Below, piece by piece: positions 44,220 through 53,244 of a stretch of 62,271 nucleotides of DNA. Both the position numbers and the translations under genes were made by a program. Source of the stretch: an uncultured Microbacterium sp. (GTDB lineage: Bacteria > Actinomycetota > Actinomycetes > Actinomycetales > Microbacteriaceae); assembly GCA_947503655.1 (NCBI GenBank), contig CANNEP010000005.1:1-62271 (forward strand). The letters run 5' to 3'. Under the pieces are notes generated by a model. That model made no database searches, had not been told where the DNA came from, and saw only the letters and a list, made by a program, of their open reading frames with translations. The first letter of the stretch is position 1, and every line of letters begins with the position of its first letter.

Positions 44220-46010
44220 TTATTCGGCGGCTTCGGCCTCGTCAGCCTTGGACTGCTCGGGCTTCGCGTCGACGCCGGCTTCCTTGCGCTGCTGCTCGGT
44301 AATCGGAGCGGGAGCTGCGGTCAGCGGGTCGTAGCCGCCGCCGGTCTTCGGGAAGGCGATGACCTCGCGGATCGACTCTTCACCGGCCAACAGGGAGACA
44401 ACGCGGTCCCAACCGAACGCAATTCCACCGTGCGGCGGAGCTCCGTACTTGAAGCCTTCGAGAAGGAAGCCGAACTGCTCGGTTGCCTGCTCGTCCGTCA
44501 CGCCCATGACGCTGAAAACGCGCTCCTGCACGTCACGGCGGTGAATACGAATGGAACCGCCACCGATTTCGTTTCCGTTGCAGACGATGTCGTACGCGTA
44601 GGCGAGGGCAGATCCCGGGTCGGTGTCGAACGTGTCAACAAACTCCGGCTTGGGCGACGTGAAGGCGTGGTGCACGGCGGTCCACTTGCCACCGCCAACG
44701 GCAACGTCACCCGAGGCAACGGCGTCGGCAGCCGGCTCAAACATCGGTGCGTCAACAACCCACACGAATGCCCAGTCGCCGTCCTTGATCAGACCGGTGC
44801 GGTGACCGATCTCGACACGGGCAGCGCCCAGCAGCGCACGAGTGGGCTTGGCCTCTCCCGCACCGAAGAAGATGCAGTCGCCCGGGTTAGCGCCAACCGC
44901 CTCCGCCAGGTTTGCGGCCTCCCATTCAGTAAGGTTCTTGGCAACGGGGCCGGTGAGGGATCCGTCTTCCTGAACCAGCACGTAGGCGAGACCCTTGCCA
45001 CCGCGCTGCTTGGCGAACTCTTGCCAAGCGTCGAGCTGGCGGCGAGCCTGCGAAGCCCCACCGGGCATGACGACAGCACCGACGTACGGCGCCTGGAACA
45101 CGCGGAACTCGGTGTCTTTAAAGAAGTCTTTGAGCTCAACGAGCGGCAGACCAAAACGCAGGTCGGGCTTGTCCGAGCCGTACAGGCGCATCGCCTCGTG
45201 GTACGTGATGCGCTCGATCGGGCCGTCGACGTCAACATCGATGAGGGCCCACAGGCGCTTCACGATCTTTTCACCGAGCGCGATGATGTCGTCCTGGTCA
45301 ACGAACGATGCCTCGATGTCGAGCTGCGTGAACTCGGGCTGGCGGTCGGCGCGGAAGTCTTCGTCACGGTAGCAACGTGCCAACTGGTAGTACTTCTCGA
45401 CGCCGCCGACCTGCAGGAGCTGCTTGAACAGCTGCGGCGACTGGGGCAGTGCGTACCACTTGCCCGGCGCGAGGCGCGCGGGCACGATGAAGTCACGAGC
45501 GCCCTCCGGCGTCGAACGGGTCATCGTCGGCGTCTCGATCTCGAGGAAGCCGCCCTCGTGTAACAGCTCGCGAGCGACACGGTTCGCCTCCGAGCGCAGG
45601 CGCATGTTTGCGGCCGGCTTCGAACGACGAAGGTCGATGTAGCGGTGCTTCAGGCGCACCTCTTCGCCGATTTCAGCGTGGTCATCGACCTGAAAGGGCA
45701 GGGGTGCACTGGTGTTCAGCACCTCCAGCGTGTCGACGGCAACTTCGATCTCACCGGTGGGCAGCTCAGGGTTCTCGTTGCCTGCCGGACGCGCCTGCAC
45801 GGTTCCGGTGACGGCAACGACAAACTCATTGCGCAGCGGCGAGAAGACGGCCTCATCGTGCACGACCACCTGGGCAATACCCGAACGGTCACGCAGATCG
45901 AGGAAGGCGACGCCTCCGTGATCGCGACGGCGAGCCACCCATCCGGCGAGGGTGACAGTCTGACCAATGTGCTCTGCGCGGAGTGTTCCCGCGTCATGAG
46001 TGCGCAGCAC
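44220..46010 (-). CDS. aspS: aspartyl-tRNA synthetase
   Basis: Class II synthetase of 596 residues. The N-terminal anticodon-binding OB fold contains [20 protein letters not shown], motif 2 is [19 protein letters not shown] and motif 3 is [13 protein letters not shown], with a bacterial insertion (GAD) domain between. GTG 46010 has AAAGGA upstream and gives the usual [10 protein letters not shown] start; the frame to 46121 is not used. Many actinobacteria use a non-discriminating AspRS with GatCAB, which cannot be told here. It diverges from an ABC importer operon. Confidence 0.96.
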   Translation of the reverse strand: MLRTHDAGTLRAEHIGQTVTLAGWVARRRDHGGVAFLDLRDRSGIAQVVVHDEAVFSPLRNEFVVAVTGTVQARPAGNENPELPTGEIEVAVDTLEVLNTSAPLPFQVDDHAEIGEEVRLKHRYIDLRRSKPAANMRLRSEANRVARELLHEGGFLEIETPTMTRSTPEGARDFIVPARLAPGKWYALPQSPQLFKQLLQVGGVEKYYQLARCYRDEDFRADRQPEFTQLDIEASFVDQDDIIALGEKIVKRLWALIDVDVDGPIERITYHEAMRLYGSDKPDLRFGLPLVELKDFFKDTEFRVFQAPYVGAVVMPGGASQARRQLDAWQEFAKQRGGKGLAYVLVQEDGSLTGPVAKNLTEWEAANLAEAVGANPGDCIFFGAGEAKPTRALLGAARVEIGHRTGLIKDGDWAFVWVVDAPMFEPAADAVASGDVAVGGGKWTAVHHAFTSPKPEFVDTFDTDPGSALAYAYDIVCNGNEIGGGSIRIHRRDVQERVFSVMGVTDEQATEQFGFLLEGFKYGAPPHGGIAFGWDRVVSLLAGEESIREVIAFPKTGGGYDPLTAAPAPITEQQRKEAGVDAKPEQSKADEAEAAE

Positions 46011-46063
46011 GAAGGGTCCTTTCGAAGGTAGTGGGGCGTGGCCTGAGCCACACATATCCTTCC

Positions 46064-46069
46064 AGTCTA
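46064..46069 (-). promoter_or_regulatory. aspS -10 element
   Basis: TAGACT on the minus strand gives a leader of about 50 nt before the GTG at 46010, which has its own ribosome binding site. No T-box features are visible. Confidence 0.4.
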
Positions 46070-46076
46070 CGCGCGC

Positions 46077-46111
46077 ACCGCAACACCCGGGAATTGCGGT
46101 GGTTACCGCAA
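46077..46111. promoter_or_regulatory. candidate operator in aspS / ABC importer divergent region
   Basis: TTGCGGT-GGTT-ACCGCAA (46094-46111) is a perfect 7-bp inverted repeat, and a further ACCGCAA half-site lies at 46077-46083. The cluster is upstream of the importer operon and next to the aspS promoter. The regulator is not encoded beside it. Confidence 0.5.
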
Positions 46112-46224
46112 CGCAACCCACTGTTCAACTTCTGATCGACTGCGGGTAATCCTCGGCTCCTAACGTCTGACGCGCACTCAGCTTGCGCCGTCCGGTGCGA
46201 GCGCCCCGAGAGGAACCACATTCC

Positions 46225-47364
46225 ATGACAACTTTGCGCATGTCCCGTCGCCTCGGCGTCGGCATTGCACTGGCAACGGCCGCAGCACTCACCCTGACCG
46301 CATGCGGGGCGACCAACGATGACACCGGGGGCGATGCGGGCACAGCCGATGCCGCATCCGCCACGAGCCTCGCCGACTTCGGCACGTTGGAAGACCTGGA
46401 GAAAGCGGCCATCGCCGAGGGTCAGCTGAATGTCATCGCCCTCCCCCGGGACTGGGCAAACTATGGCGCCATTCTGGACGCCTTCTCCGAGAAGTACCCC
46501 GAGATCGAGATCGTCGAACAGTCACCCGATGTGTCGAGCGCCGAAGAGATTCAGGCCGCAGAGAACAACAAGGGCCTGGATACGGCACCCGATGTTTTCG
46601 ACCTCGGTCTGACCGTTGCGTTGCAAAACACCGATCAGTTCGCGCCGTACAAGGTCGCCACGTGGGATGACATTCCCGACGCGTTGAAGGAGCCCAGCGG
46701 CCTGTTCGTGGGAGATTACGGCGGATACATGTCGGTCGGATACGACTCCTCCAAGCTCCCCGCACCGACCACGCTTGAGGACCTTCTGGGCTCCGACTAC
46801 AAAGCATCGGTTGCCCTCAACGGCGACCCGACACAGGCCGGTGCGGCCTTTGGCGCCGTCGGGTTGGCCACCGTGTTGAACGGCGGAGACCTCGACGACT
46901 ACCAGGCCGGCATCGACTTCTTTGCCGAGCTCAACGCGGCAGGAAACTTCATCAAGGTCGACGCAACCCCGGCAACGGTTGCCAGCGGCGAGACTCCGGT
47001 CGTATTCGACTGGGACTACCTCAACGCGGCAAATGCTCAGGGCAACCCCGACTGGAAGGTCGTCGTCTTCGAGGGCACCGGTTACGCCGCGTACTACAAC
47101 CAGGCCATCAACATTGATGCACCCCACCCGGCCGCCGCCCGCCTGTGGCAAGAGTTTCTGTACAGCGACGAGGCACAAAACATGTGGCTCGCTGGTGGCG
47201 CTCGCCCCGCCCGCATGGAAGCAATGATCGAAGCCGGAACCATCGACAAGGCCCTGGCCGACGCCCTGCCTGCGGCACCCGCCGACACCGTGGTTCCGAC
47301 CCAAACGCAAAGCTCAGACGCCGGAACGCTGCTCGGCGAGAAGTGGGCATCGGCAGTTCAGTGA
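46225..47364 (+). CDS. ABC transporter substrate-binding lipoprotein
   Basis: Solute-binding protein of 379 residues. RLGVGIALATAAALTLTAC is a lipoprotein signal with the lipid cysteine at C27, followed by an Asp/Ala-rich linker. The mature part (LNVIALPRDWANYGAILDAF, DVFDLGLTVALQ, PVVFDWDYLNA) resembles the family that binds polyamines, iron or thiamine (PotD/AfuA/ThiB group). No ligand residues can be assigned and no TPP riboswitch precedes it, so the substrate stays open. It is first of four overlapping genes. Confidence 0.88.
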   Translation: MTTLRMSRRLGVGIALATAAALTLTACGATNDDTGGDAGTADAASATSLADFGTLEDLEKAAIAEGQLNVIALPRDWANYGAILDAFSEKYPEIEIVEQSPDVSSAEEIQAAENNKGLDTAPDVFDLGLTVALQNTDQFAPYKVATWDDIPDALKEPSGLFVGDYGGYMSVGYDSSKLPAPTTLEDLLGSDYKASVALNGDPTQAGAAFGAVGLATVLNGGDLDDYQAGIDFFAELNAAGNFIKVDATPATVASGETPVVFDWDYLNAANAQGNPDWKVVVFEGTGYAAYYNQAINIDAPHPAAARLWQEFLYSDEAQNMWLAGGARPARMEAMIEAGTIDKALADALPAAPADTVVPTQTQSSDAGTLLGEKWASAVQ

Positions 47365-48287
47365 CCTCCGCTTCCCTCGCCACACCGGCGGAGAAGGGGA
47401 GCCGCGCGGCCGGGACGAAGACTCCGTCCTCGTCCCGGCCGCGGATGACGTGGGCGGCGATCGGATTGGTTCCGTTCGCCGTCTACGTGTTCCTCTTTCT
47501 GCTCCTGCCGACAGCGCTCGCCCTCGGATCCGCGCTGTTCGCCGATGACGGATCCCTCACGGCCGACAATGTGCTCGCGCTGTTTGATCCGCTCGTACAG
47601 CAGACATTTGTCAACTCGCTCTGGCTCTCCGCCGTCACGGCACTCGGCGGCGCCGTCATCGGCGGTCTCGTCTGTTATGCGCTTTTGGGCGTGCGTGAAA
47701 ACGGCATCGCGCGCGCTCTCGTCGATGCTGCTTCGGGGGTTCTCGCCCAGTTCGGCGGCGTGACGCTGGCCTTCACGTTCATCGCCACGATGGGCGCCCA
47801 GGGCGTTGTCACCGTGCTCATGCGAGACACGTGGGGCATCAACATCTACGAAGACGGGTTGTGGTTGTACGAAGTGCCCGGGCTCATCATGCCCTACCTG
47901 TACTTTCAGGTACCCCTCATGGTGATCACGTTCATGCCCGCGCTGGCCGCGCTGAAGCCGCAATGGGCAGAGGCGAATCTCACCCTGGGCGGAACGCGGT
48001 GGTCGTTCTGGACCACCATCGGCTTTCCGGTGCTGCTCCCCTCGTTTCTGGCCTGCACGCTGCTGCTGTTCGCAAATGCGTTCTCCTCGTTCGCCACCGC
48101 CGCCGCCCTGATCAGTCAGGGCTCGCAAATTGTGACGCTCCAGATTCGTACGGCACTCACGAGCGAGACCCTGCTGGGGCGAGAGAACCTCGCGGGCGCG
48201 CTCGCCCTCGGCATGATCGTGATCGTCGGCATCGTCATGACGGCGTATACCGTCATCCAGCGCCGAGCGGCGAGGTGGCAGCAATGA
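47361..48287 (+). CDS. ABC transporter permease (first subunit)
   Basis: Inner-membrane subunit of 308 residues with six hydrophobic segments after a Ser/Thr-rich cytoplasmic lead. The EAA-type loop that contacts the ATPase is near PQWAEANLTLGGTRWSFW. GTG 47361 overlaps the binding-protein stop as GTGA, and its end overlaps the next permease as ATGA. It pairs with the permease at 48284-49096. Confidence 0.9.
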   Translation: MTSASLATPAEKGSRAAGTKTPSSSRPRMTWAAIGLVPFAVYVFLFLLLPTALALGSALFADDGSLTADNVLALFDPLVQQTFVNSLWLSAVTALGGAVIGGLVCYALLGVRENGIARALVDAASGVLAQFGGVTLAFTFIATMGAQGVVTVLMRDTWGINIYEDGLWLYEVPGLIMPYLYFQVPLMVITFMPALAALKPQWAEANLTLGGTRWSFWTTIGFPVLLPSFLACTLLLFANAFSSFATAAALISQGSQIVTLQIRTALTSETLLGRENLAGALALGMIVIVGIVMTAYTVIQRRAARWQQ

Positions 48288-49096
48288 GCGCATCCCCAGC
48301 GCGGCTGGGTCCGCGCACCGGCACCCGCTGGGCCATCGGCATCGTGATCGGAACCATTTTCGCGGTTCCGTTGGTCAGCACGGCGATCTATACCGTGCGC
48401 GACTCTCGCACGGGCACCTACTCGTGGGATCGCTGGGTCGCGGTTTTCTCGCCAGAGAACACCGCCATCATGCGCCCGCTGTGGATCGCGATTGGCAACT
48501 CACTCACTCTGGCGGTGCTCACCGTCGCGATTGTGCTGCTGCTCGTTGCGCCAACGATGATCCTTGTGAACCTGCGGTTTGTGCGCCTCAAACCCCTGTT
48601 TGAGTTTGTCGCACTGCTACCGATTTCTATTCCGGCGATCGTGCTCGTTGTCGGTCTCGCGCCGCTGTACTTGCCGATCGCACGCACACTCGGAACCGGG
48701 GCGTGGACGCTGGCATTTGCCTACGGCATCGTGGTGTTGCCGTTCGCGTTCCGCGCGATCCAGGCGTCGATCGACGCGATCGATCTGAAGACCCTGTCGG
48801 AGGCGGCGCGCACCTTGGGCGCCTCGTGGCCGACGGTGCTGTGGCGCGTGCTGGCTCCGAACCTGCGCTCGGGCCTGCTCTCAGCCTCGCTCATTTCGGT
48901 TGCCGTCGTGTTGGGCGAATACACGATCGCATCGCTCCTGAACCGTCAGGTGTTGCAGACGGCGCTCGTCGTCGTGTCGAAATCTGACCCGTACGCGCCG
49001 GCCATCTTTACCCTGATGGCCCTCGCGCTGTGCTTCCTCCTGCTCCTCACGATCGGGCTGCTCACGCGGCGCGGCTTCGGAAAGGCCTCCTCATGA
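48284..49096 (+). CDS. ABC transporter permease (second subunit)
   Basis: Second membrane subunit, 270 residues, six hydrophobic segments. The EAA loop is clear: LKTLSEAARTLGASWPTVLW. It is of the BPD_transp_1 type used for polyamine, iron and phosphonate importers. It overlaps its neighbours as ATGA on both sides, so all four importer genes are translationally coupled. Confidence 0.91.
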   Translation: MSASPARLGPRTGTRWAIGIVIGTIFAVPLVSTAIYTVRDSRTGTYSWDRWVAVFSPENTAIMRPLWIAIGNSLTLAVLTVAIVLLLVAPTMILVNLRFVRLKPLFEFVALLPISIPAIVLVVGLAPLYLPIARTLGTGAWTLAFAYGIVVLPFAFRAIQASIDAIDLKTLSEAARTLGASWPTVLWRVLAPNLRSGLLSASLISVAVVLGEYTIASLLNRQVLQTALVVVSKSDPYAPAIFTLMALALCFLLLLTIGLLTRRGFGKASS

Positions 49097-50214
49097 CACT
49101 CTTTCCTCCCACCGATAGCAACACCCTCCTGTCGGCGGCAACGCATTCTGCACGCGTCGAGTTTCGCGCGATTTCAAAGAGCTACGGCACCCATCGAGTG
49201 CTTCATGATCTTGATCTCAACATCGAGCCGGGCGAGTTCGTCTCCCTGCTCGGCCCGAGCGGTTGCGGCAAGACCACCGCGCTGCGCGTCCTGTCGGGCC
49301 TGGAGGACGCGACGAGCGGCCAGGTGTTGCTCGGCGAACGGGATGTCACGGCCGTGCCCACCAACCGACGCGACATTGGCATGGTGTTCCAGTCTTACTC
49401 CCTGTTTCCGCATCTCACGGTCGTGGAAAACACGGCTTTTGGGTTGCGCCGCCGCGGCCTCGGCAAACGGGAAGCCCTCACACGCGCCCACGACGCGCTT
49501 GATCTCGTGGGCCTCGACGGCTTCGCCTCCCGCTACCCCCATCAGCTCTCCGGCGGGCAACAGCAACGCGTCGCGCTCGCTCGCGCACTCGTGACTGAAC
49601 CGCGCGTCCTGCTGCTCGATGAGCCGTTGTCTGCGTTGGATGCCAAGGTGCGCGTGCAGTTACGCGATGAAATCCGGCGGTTGCAGTTGCGTCTCGGAAC
49701 CACCACCGTCTTCGTCACGCACGACCAAGAGGAGGCGCTGGCCGTCTCCGATCGCATCGCCGTGATGAATGGGGGCCGCATCGAACAGATCGGAACCCCG
49801 GAGCAGCTCTATGAGCGTCCGGCTTCACCGTTCGTGGCCGCGTTCGTCGGTCTCTCTTCGGTCGTCCCCGGAGAAGCCCAGGGCGACACCGTGCGCATTT
49901 GGGGTGACGTCGTGGCTCTCACAACACCGATGTCTGGCAACGTGGAGGTGGGACTGCGCCCCGAGAATGTGCGGCTTGTCTCTCCCGTAGGAGCCGCCGA
50001 GAACGCCACCGTGCAAGAGAGCACCTTTCTCGGAAGCTTTCGCCGCACCGTTGTGCTCACGGCCTCTGGGCACCGCGTCGCGGTGCAGCATGATGCCGCC
50101 ATCAAGCCGCAGTTCGGTGACCAGGTTGGCCTCGCCCTCACCCCGGTTGCGGTGACCGCTCGCCCACGAACCGACTCATCGTCGGCGGGGGCGGCGGCGG
50201 CGACCCCGGCCTAA
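49093..50214 (+). CDS. ABC transporter ATP-binding protein
   Basis: Importer ATPase of 373 residues. Walker A is GPSGCGKTT (54-62), the signature LSGGQQQRVALARAL lies near 155-170, and Walker B leads into LLLDEPLSALDAKVR. A C-terminal TOBE-like domain (residues about 270-360) is present, as in PotA, FbpC and related importers. The last residues are an Ala/Ser tail. It completes the importer operon that starts at 46225. Confidence 0.94.
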   Translation: MTLFPPTDSNTLLSAATHSARVEFRAISKSYGTHRVLHDLDLNIEPGEFVSLLGPSGCGKTTALRVLSGLEDATSGQVLLGERDVTAVPTNRRDIGMVFQSYSLFPHLTVVENTAFGLRRRGLGKREALTRAHDALDLVGLDGFASRYPHQLSGGQQQRVALARALVTEPRVLLLDEPLSALDAKVRVQLRDEIRRLQLRLGTTTVFVTHDQEEALAVSDRIAVMNGGRIEQIGTPEQLYERPASPFVAAFVGLSSVVPGEAQGDTVRIWGDVVALTTPMSGNVEVGLRPENVRLVSPVGAAENATVQESTFLGSFRRTVVLTASGHRVAVQHDAAIKPQFGDQVGLALTPVAVTARPRTDSSSAGAAAATPA

Positions 50215-50309
50215 TCATCCGGCCTCTGCTCTAGTCAGCGGGGCCGCACACCGCTACTTTGGTCGCAAGACGATGTCTTGTACCTCACGTATTGACGAAG
50301 GGAATACCC

Positions 50310-50492
50310 GTGGCAGGAAAGTTTGAAGTTTGGGTCGACAAGGCTGGCGACTACCGCTGGAACCTCAAAGCAGGTAACGGCGAAGTGATCGCAACGAGCC
50401 AGGGCTACGCTTCAAAGGCAAGCGCACTCAATGGCATTGACTCGGTTCGCCGCAGCGCTGCGGACGCCGACGTCGTCGAAATCGAAAAGTAA
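50310..50492 (+). CDS. YegP/DUF1508 family small protein
   Basis: Cytoplasmic protein of 60 residues with one DUF1508 unit: GKFEVWVDKAGDYRWNLKAG and EVIATSQGYASKASALNGI. E. coli YegP has two such units; actinobacterial ones often have one. The function is unknown. GTG 50310 has a GAAGGGA site, which decides the start over longer frames. It is followed by a strong terminator and is probably a single-gene unit. Confidence 0.9.
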   Translation: MAGKFEVWVDKAGDYRWNLKAGNGEVIATSQGYASKASALNGIDSVRRSAADADVVEIEK

Positions 50493-50504
50493 TCCACAAC
50501 GAGC

Positions 50505-50550
50505 GAGAGGCGGGATGGTTCTGAAAAGAACCACCCCGCCTCTCTTGCTG
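50505..50550 (+). terminator. strong terminator after the YegP-like gene
   Basis: GAGAGGCGGG (50505-50514) pairs with CCCGCCTCTC (50535-50544), with an inner GGTTCT/AGAACC stem and a GAAA loop, followed by TTGCTGTGT. It also lies 14 bp from the end of the convergent surface protein gene. Confidence 0.9.
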
Positions 50551-50563
50551 TGTCTAGCTCTGT

Positions 50564-52042
50564 TTAGCTTTCGCTACGCTGTGCGCGGCGTGCACCCAGA
50601 ATCAGGACGGAACCAGCGAGCATCAGCACGAATGCTGCACCCAGGTATCCGCTCGACTCAGCCGCACCGGTCACTGCCAGCGCTGCCGACTGCGTCGGGC
50701 TCGGGGTCGGCGACGCAGATGCGGTCGGCGTCGGCGTGGCGGTCGGCTCCGGCGTGGGAGTCGGGGTGGGCTCCGGCGTGGGAGTCGGGGTCGGAGTCGG
50801 GGTGGGCTCCGGCGTGGGAGTCGGCGTCGGCGTCGGAGTCGGCGTCGGCGTCGGCGAGACACCTTCGAACACGACCGTCGTGTTCGAAGCCAGCACCGGA
50901 GCGCCGCCGGTTGCACGACCCGTCAGGTTGACGGCGAACGAACCAGCCGTGTCAGCAGTGACGTCGAAATCGACCTGCACTTGGCCGTCCGCGGTGACCG
51001 TAATCGGCCCAGCGAAGGTCAGCGTCTGGCCGTCAACCGTCGGCTCGTCGGCACCGATCGTCGTGCCAGGAATGTAGGTGAGACCATCAGTGAGAGTGAC
51101 GACCAACTCGGAGAGCTCGATATCCATGACGTTCGGGTTCTCCACCGTCGCGGTGACCGTCACAGCGTCGTCAACCGGCGTCGTGGGGAATTCGGGCGCC
51201 AGTGACGTCGGCAGTGGGCGAACGCCCAGCGGCGAGAAGTTGGTCAGCAGCGAGACGCTTGCCGAATCGCCAGCCTCGAGCGTGTAACCCCAAGCCAAGG
51301 CCATGCCGTTGTCGGTTTCACCTTCGAGAACCGTGTTGGGCAGCGGCAACATTTCTGCGATCGCAGCCCACACCGCGCTGTAGCGACCGACCATGAACGT
51401 GTTGCCACCGGTCAGCGGCACGAACTGCTCAATGCGCTCACCAGGACCGTCGCCGGTCTCGTTGACCGCGCGGCACGTCGTCGCACCCGTCGCCGGGTCT
51501 TGCTCGCTGAAGCCGTCGTCACTGTTCTGCAGATAGCAGTCGCCACCGTGGTAGATGATGACGTCGCCGGGCTCGCTCGAGTTGACAGAAATCGACGTGC
51601 GATAGGCGTTGTCACCGTCGACGTACGTGTCATCTTGTGTCACCGTGAGCGGGCCACCCTGCACAACGGTCTTGATCCAGAACGGATCAGCCGCGGTTCC
51701 GGAACCACCCTGCTCCTGAGAGACGGGGGTCCACGCTACGGCGCTGTTCGTAGCGCCACCGGCCGGGATGTTTTCTGGCCCGTAGAGCACGCCACCCATG
51801 GTGACGAGCGTTGCGCACGCCGTGCGTCCGAAGAACTCGCTGGCGTCGTCTTCAATGTGCTCGACACGACAGTTGAGGTCAGCGGTGGTTTCAATTTCGG
51901 TCAGCGGACCAGTGCTCGATATGACGGCAGCAACGGCGCCCTGCGCCGCGAATGGTGCCAGCACGATGAGTGCACTCGCTGCCACGACGCCCACTATTCG
52001 CGTCACAAGCGACGCCCGCGAGGCGCGACGATTTACTTTCAT
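50564..52042 (-). CDS. LAVTG-anchored surface protein with Pro-Thr repeat
   Basis: Exported cell-wall protein of 492 residues. A signal peptide ([20 protein letters not shown], then QGAVA) is followed by a folded domain of about 190 residues with four or more cysteines, a DUF11-like beta domain ([20 protein letters not shown]), a Pro-Thr/Pro-Glu repeat and the sorting signal LAVTG, a membrane helix and [13 protein letters not shown] is the signal used by class E sortases of actinobacteria. ATG 52042 has a GGGAG site; the longer frame to 52159 runs through the promoter. The ligand or role is unknown. Confidence 0.88.
   Translation of the reverse strand: MKVNRRASRASLVTRIVGVVAASALIVLAPFAAQGAVAAVISSTGPLTEIETTADLNCRVEHIEDDASEFFGRTACATLVTMGGVLYGPENIPAGGATNSAVAWTPVSQEQGGSGTAADPFWIKTVVQGGPLTVTQDDTYVDGDNAYRTSISVNSSEPGDVIIYHGGDCYLQNSDDGFSEQDPATGATTCRAVNETGDGPGERIEQFVPLTGGNTFMVGRYSAVWAAIAEMLPLPNTVLEGETDNGMALAWGYTLEAGDSASVSLLTNFSPLGVRPLPTSLAPEFPTTPVDDAVTVTATVENPNVMDIELSELVVTLTDGLTYIPGTTIGADEPTVDGQTLTFAGPITVTADGQVQVDFDVTADTAGSFAVNLTGRATGGAPVLASNTTVVFEGVSPTPTPTPTPTPTPTPEPTPTPTPTPTPEPTPTPTPEPTATPTPTASASPTPSPTQSAALAVTGAAESSGYLGAAFVLMLAGSVLILGARRAQRSES
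50690..50859. repeat. coding Pro-Thr repeat of the surface protein
   Basis: Low-complexity DNA built from GGCGTCGGAGTC-like hexamer variants encodes a run of Pro-Thr pairs broken by Pro-Glu, the usual wall-spanning stalk before a sorting signal. The repeat is in frame throughout. Confidence 0.85.
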
Positions 52043-52141
52043 GTTCTCCCCATCAATTTTGAGATTCATGCGCAACGACGTGCGCACCGTGCGCGAAAGA
52101 TGCATCTGGAGTGCGGGCCGAGGCCTCACGCACATGGGGCG

Positions 52142-52172
52142 ATGATACATACACGCCAATAGGCGTTGTCAA
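52142..52172 (-). promoter_or_regulatory. surface protein promoter with palindrome in the spacer
   Basis: A consensus TTGACA (52167-52172, minus strand) faces TATCAT (52142-52147) at 19 bp or TATGTA (52146-52151) at 15 bp. The spacer contains ACGCC-AATA-GGCGT (52153-52166), a perfect 5-bp inverted repeat, placed where a repressor would block polymerase. The region 52173-52285 upstream is unusually AT-rich and has no gene. Confidence 0.5.
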
Positions 52173-52285
52173 CTGATCGGATGACTATTTTTTCCCACCT
52201 GATCAAGAAATCATTGTCATCGATTCAAGACTGGTGAAAGTCAAAATTCAAAGCCGAGTCGACGACTTGACTAGGTCAATTCTCG

Positions 52286-52591
52286 TCAGGCGACGTGAAT
52301 ATCGACAGCCACGCGGTCGGCAACGACGCTGCGGATGAAGGTGCCGGCCTCTTTATGCGCGGGATGCACCTGGTAGGCCTCGAGGCCCTCCTGGTCTGCA
52401 AAGTCGGCGATCAGCACGACGTCCCAGTTGGTTCCGACGTACAGCGCTTCAGCGCCTGCCGTCAACGACAAGATCGACGGAACCACGCCGACAAGTGCCG
52501 AAAGACGGCTCACGATTTCGTTCGCGTGCGCTGCGCGCTCGGCTTCATCGGTGGCGGCCAGGCGCCAAGCAACGACGTGACGAACGGTCAT
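52286..52591 (-). CDS. Dabb-domain (stress-responsive alpha/beta barrel) protein
   Basis: Small protein of 101 residues with the Dabb fold: VRHVVAWRLAATDEAERAAH at the start and VLIADFADQEGLEAYQVHPA HKEAGTFIR later, including the conserved YQVHPAH. Members act as small oxygenases, cyclases or stress proteins; no substrate can be assigned. ATG 52591 overlaps the stop of the upstream glutaredoxin-like gene as ATGA. Confidence 0.88.
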   Translation of the reverse strand: MTVRHVVAWRLAATDEAERAAHANEIVSRLSALVGVVPSILSLTAGAEALYVGTNWDVVLIADFADQEGLEAYQVHPAHKEAGTFIRSVVADRVAVDIHVA

Positions 52592-52863
52592 CGCGCGTTC
52601 TCCTTGTTAGCGGCGAGCAGGGCGTCGTGAAGCCGGTCAGCGGCCACTCGCCAATACGCGTGCAACTCACCGTCAATCAGCACGACGGGGATCTTCTCCC
52701 ACCACTGGTCGTACAGCGCCTTGTCTTCAAGAATCGAAGCGGATTCGACTTCAATGGTGTCGGCCACGTCATCGGGAAGCTCGGCAATAACCTGCTCGAC
52801 GATGCCTTCAGCAACGTCACACAGGTGGCAGCCGTCTTTGCCGATCAGGGTGAGAGTGGTCAC
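52588..52863 (-). CDS. glutaredoxin-like (DUF836) protein
   Basis: Thioredoxin-fold protein of 91 residues with the redox pair C12-C15 (KDGCHLCDVAEG) and the cis-proline region EKIPVVLIDGE. It fits the DUF836 group of glutaredoxin-like proteins in actinobacteria. GTG 52863 has TAGAAT six bases upstream. It is coupled to the Dabb gene. Confidence 0.9.
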   Translation of the reverse strand: MTTLTLIGKDGCHLCDVAEGIVEQVIAELPDDVADTIEVESASILEDKALYDQWWEKIPVVLIDGELHAYWRVAADRLHDALLAANKENAR

Positions 52864-52869
52864 ACTTCA

Positions 52870-52875
52870 ATTCTA
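52870..52875 (-). promoter_or_regulatory. -10 element of the glutaredoxin-Dabb pair, leaderless
   Basis: TAGAAT on the minus strand, six bases before GTG 52863. Confidence 0.5.
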
Positions 52876-52907
52876 TGCCCGCTGAGGCATACGGGCTCTC
52901 GAACGCA

Positions 52908-52944
52908 AAACACCCCGACACGCACCGGGCGTATCGGGGTGTTT
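52908..52944. terminator. terminator after the rhodanese gene
   Basis: AAACACCCCGA (52908-52918) and TCGGGGTGTTT (52934-52944) are perfect complements with a 15-base loop. The T-rich arm makes it a good terminator for the minus-strand rhodanese operon, and it is symmetrical. Confidence 0.85.
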
Positions 52945-52953
52945 ACGAGCGTC

Positions 52954-53244
52954 TTACTGCTCGACCGGCTTGCCGAGCGAGATCCAGCCGCCGGTGCCAC
53001 CGTCAATGTTGGTGACATCATGGCCCTGGGCCTCGAGGTACTCGCTTACGCGAGCCGAGCGACCACCCGACTGGCAGATCACGTCGAAAGCGCCCTCGGG
53101 CAGTTCGCCCAGGCGCTCGGTGATCTGCGACATCGGAATGTTGATCGCGCCCGGCACGTGGCCAGCGGCGTATTCGTCAACCTCGCGAACGTCAACGAGC
53201 GGCAGGCCGCGGCCTTCGAGCTCCGATACGTCAATTGTCTTCAT
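52954..53244 (-). CDS. single-domain rhodanese
   Basis: Sulfurtransferase of 96 residues with active-site C57 in VICQSGGRS and the opening LVDVREVDEYAAGHVPGAIN. It overlaps the end of the CoA-disulfide reductase gene by 14 bases and has an AAGGA site inside it. As part of a CstR-type operon it probably handles persulfide from sulfide oxidation. Confidence 0.92.
   Translation of the reverse strand: MKTIDVSELEGRGLPLVDVREVDEYAAGHVPGAINIPMSQITERLGELPEGAFDVICQSGGRSARVSEYLEAQGHDVTNIDGGTGGWISLGKPVEQ

Noticed and set aside
46112..46224. TPP riboswitch or T-box upstream of the ABC importer and aspS
   Set aside because: None of the conserved TPP (CTGAGA, ACCTGA) or T-box (TGGNACCGCG) cores is present in a suitable place.
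50690..50859. Possible CRISPR or intergenic tandem array
   Set aside because: The repeat is in frame throughout and encodes the Pro-Thr stalk of a surface protein; there are no unique spacers.
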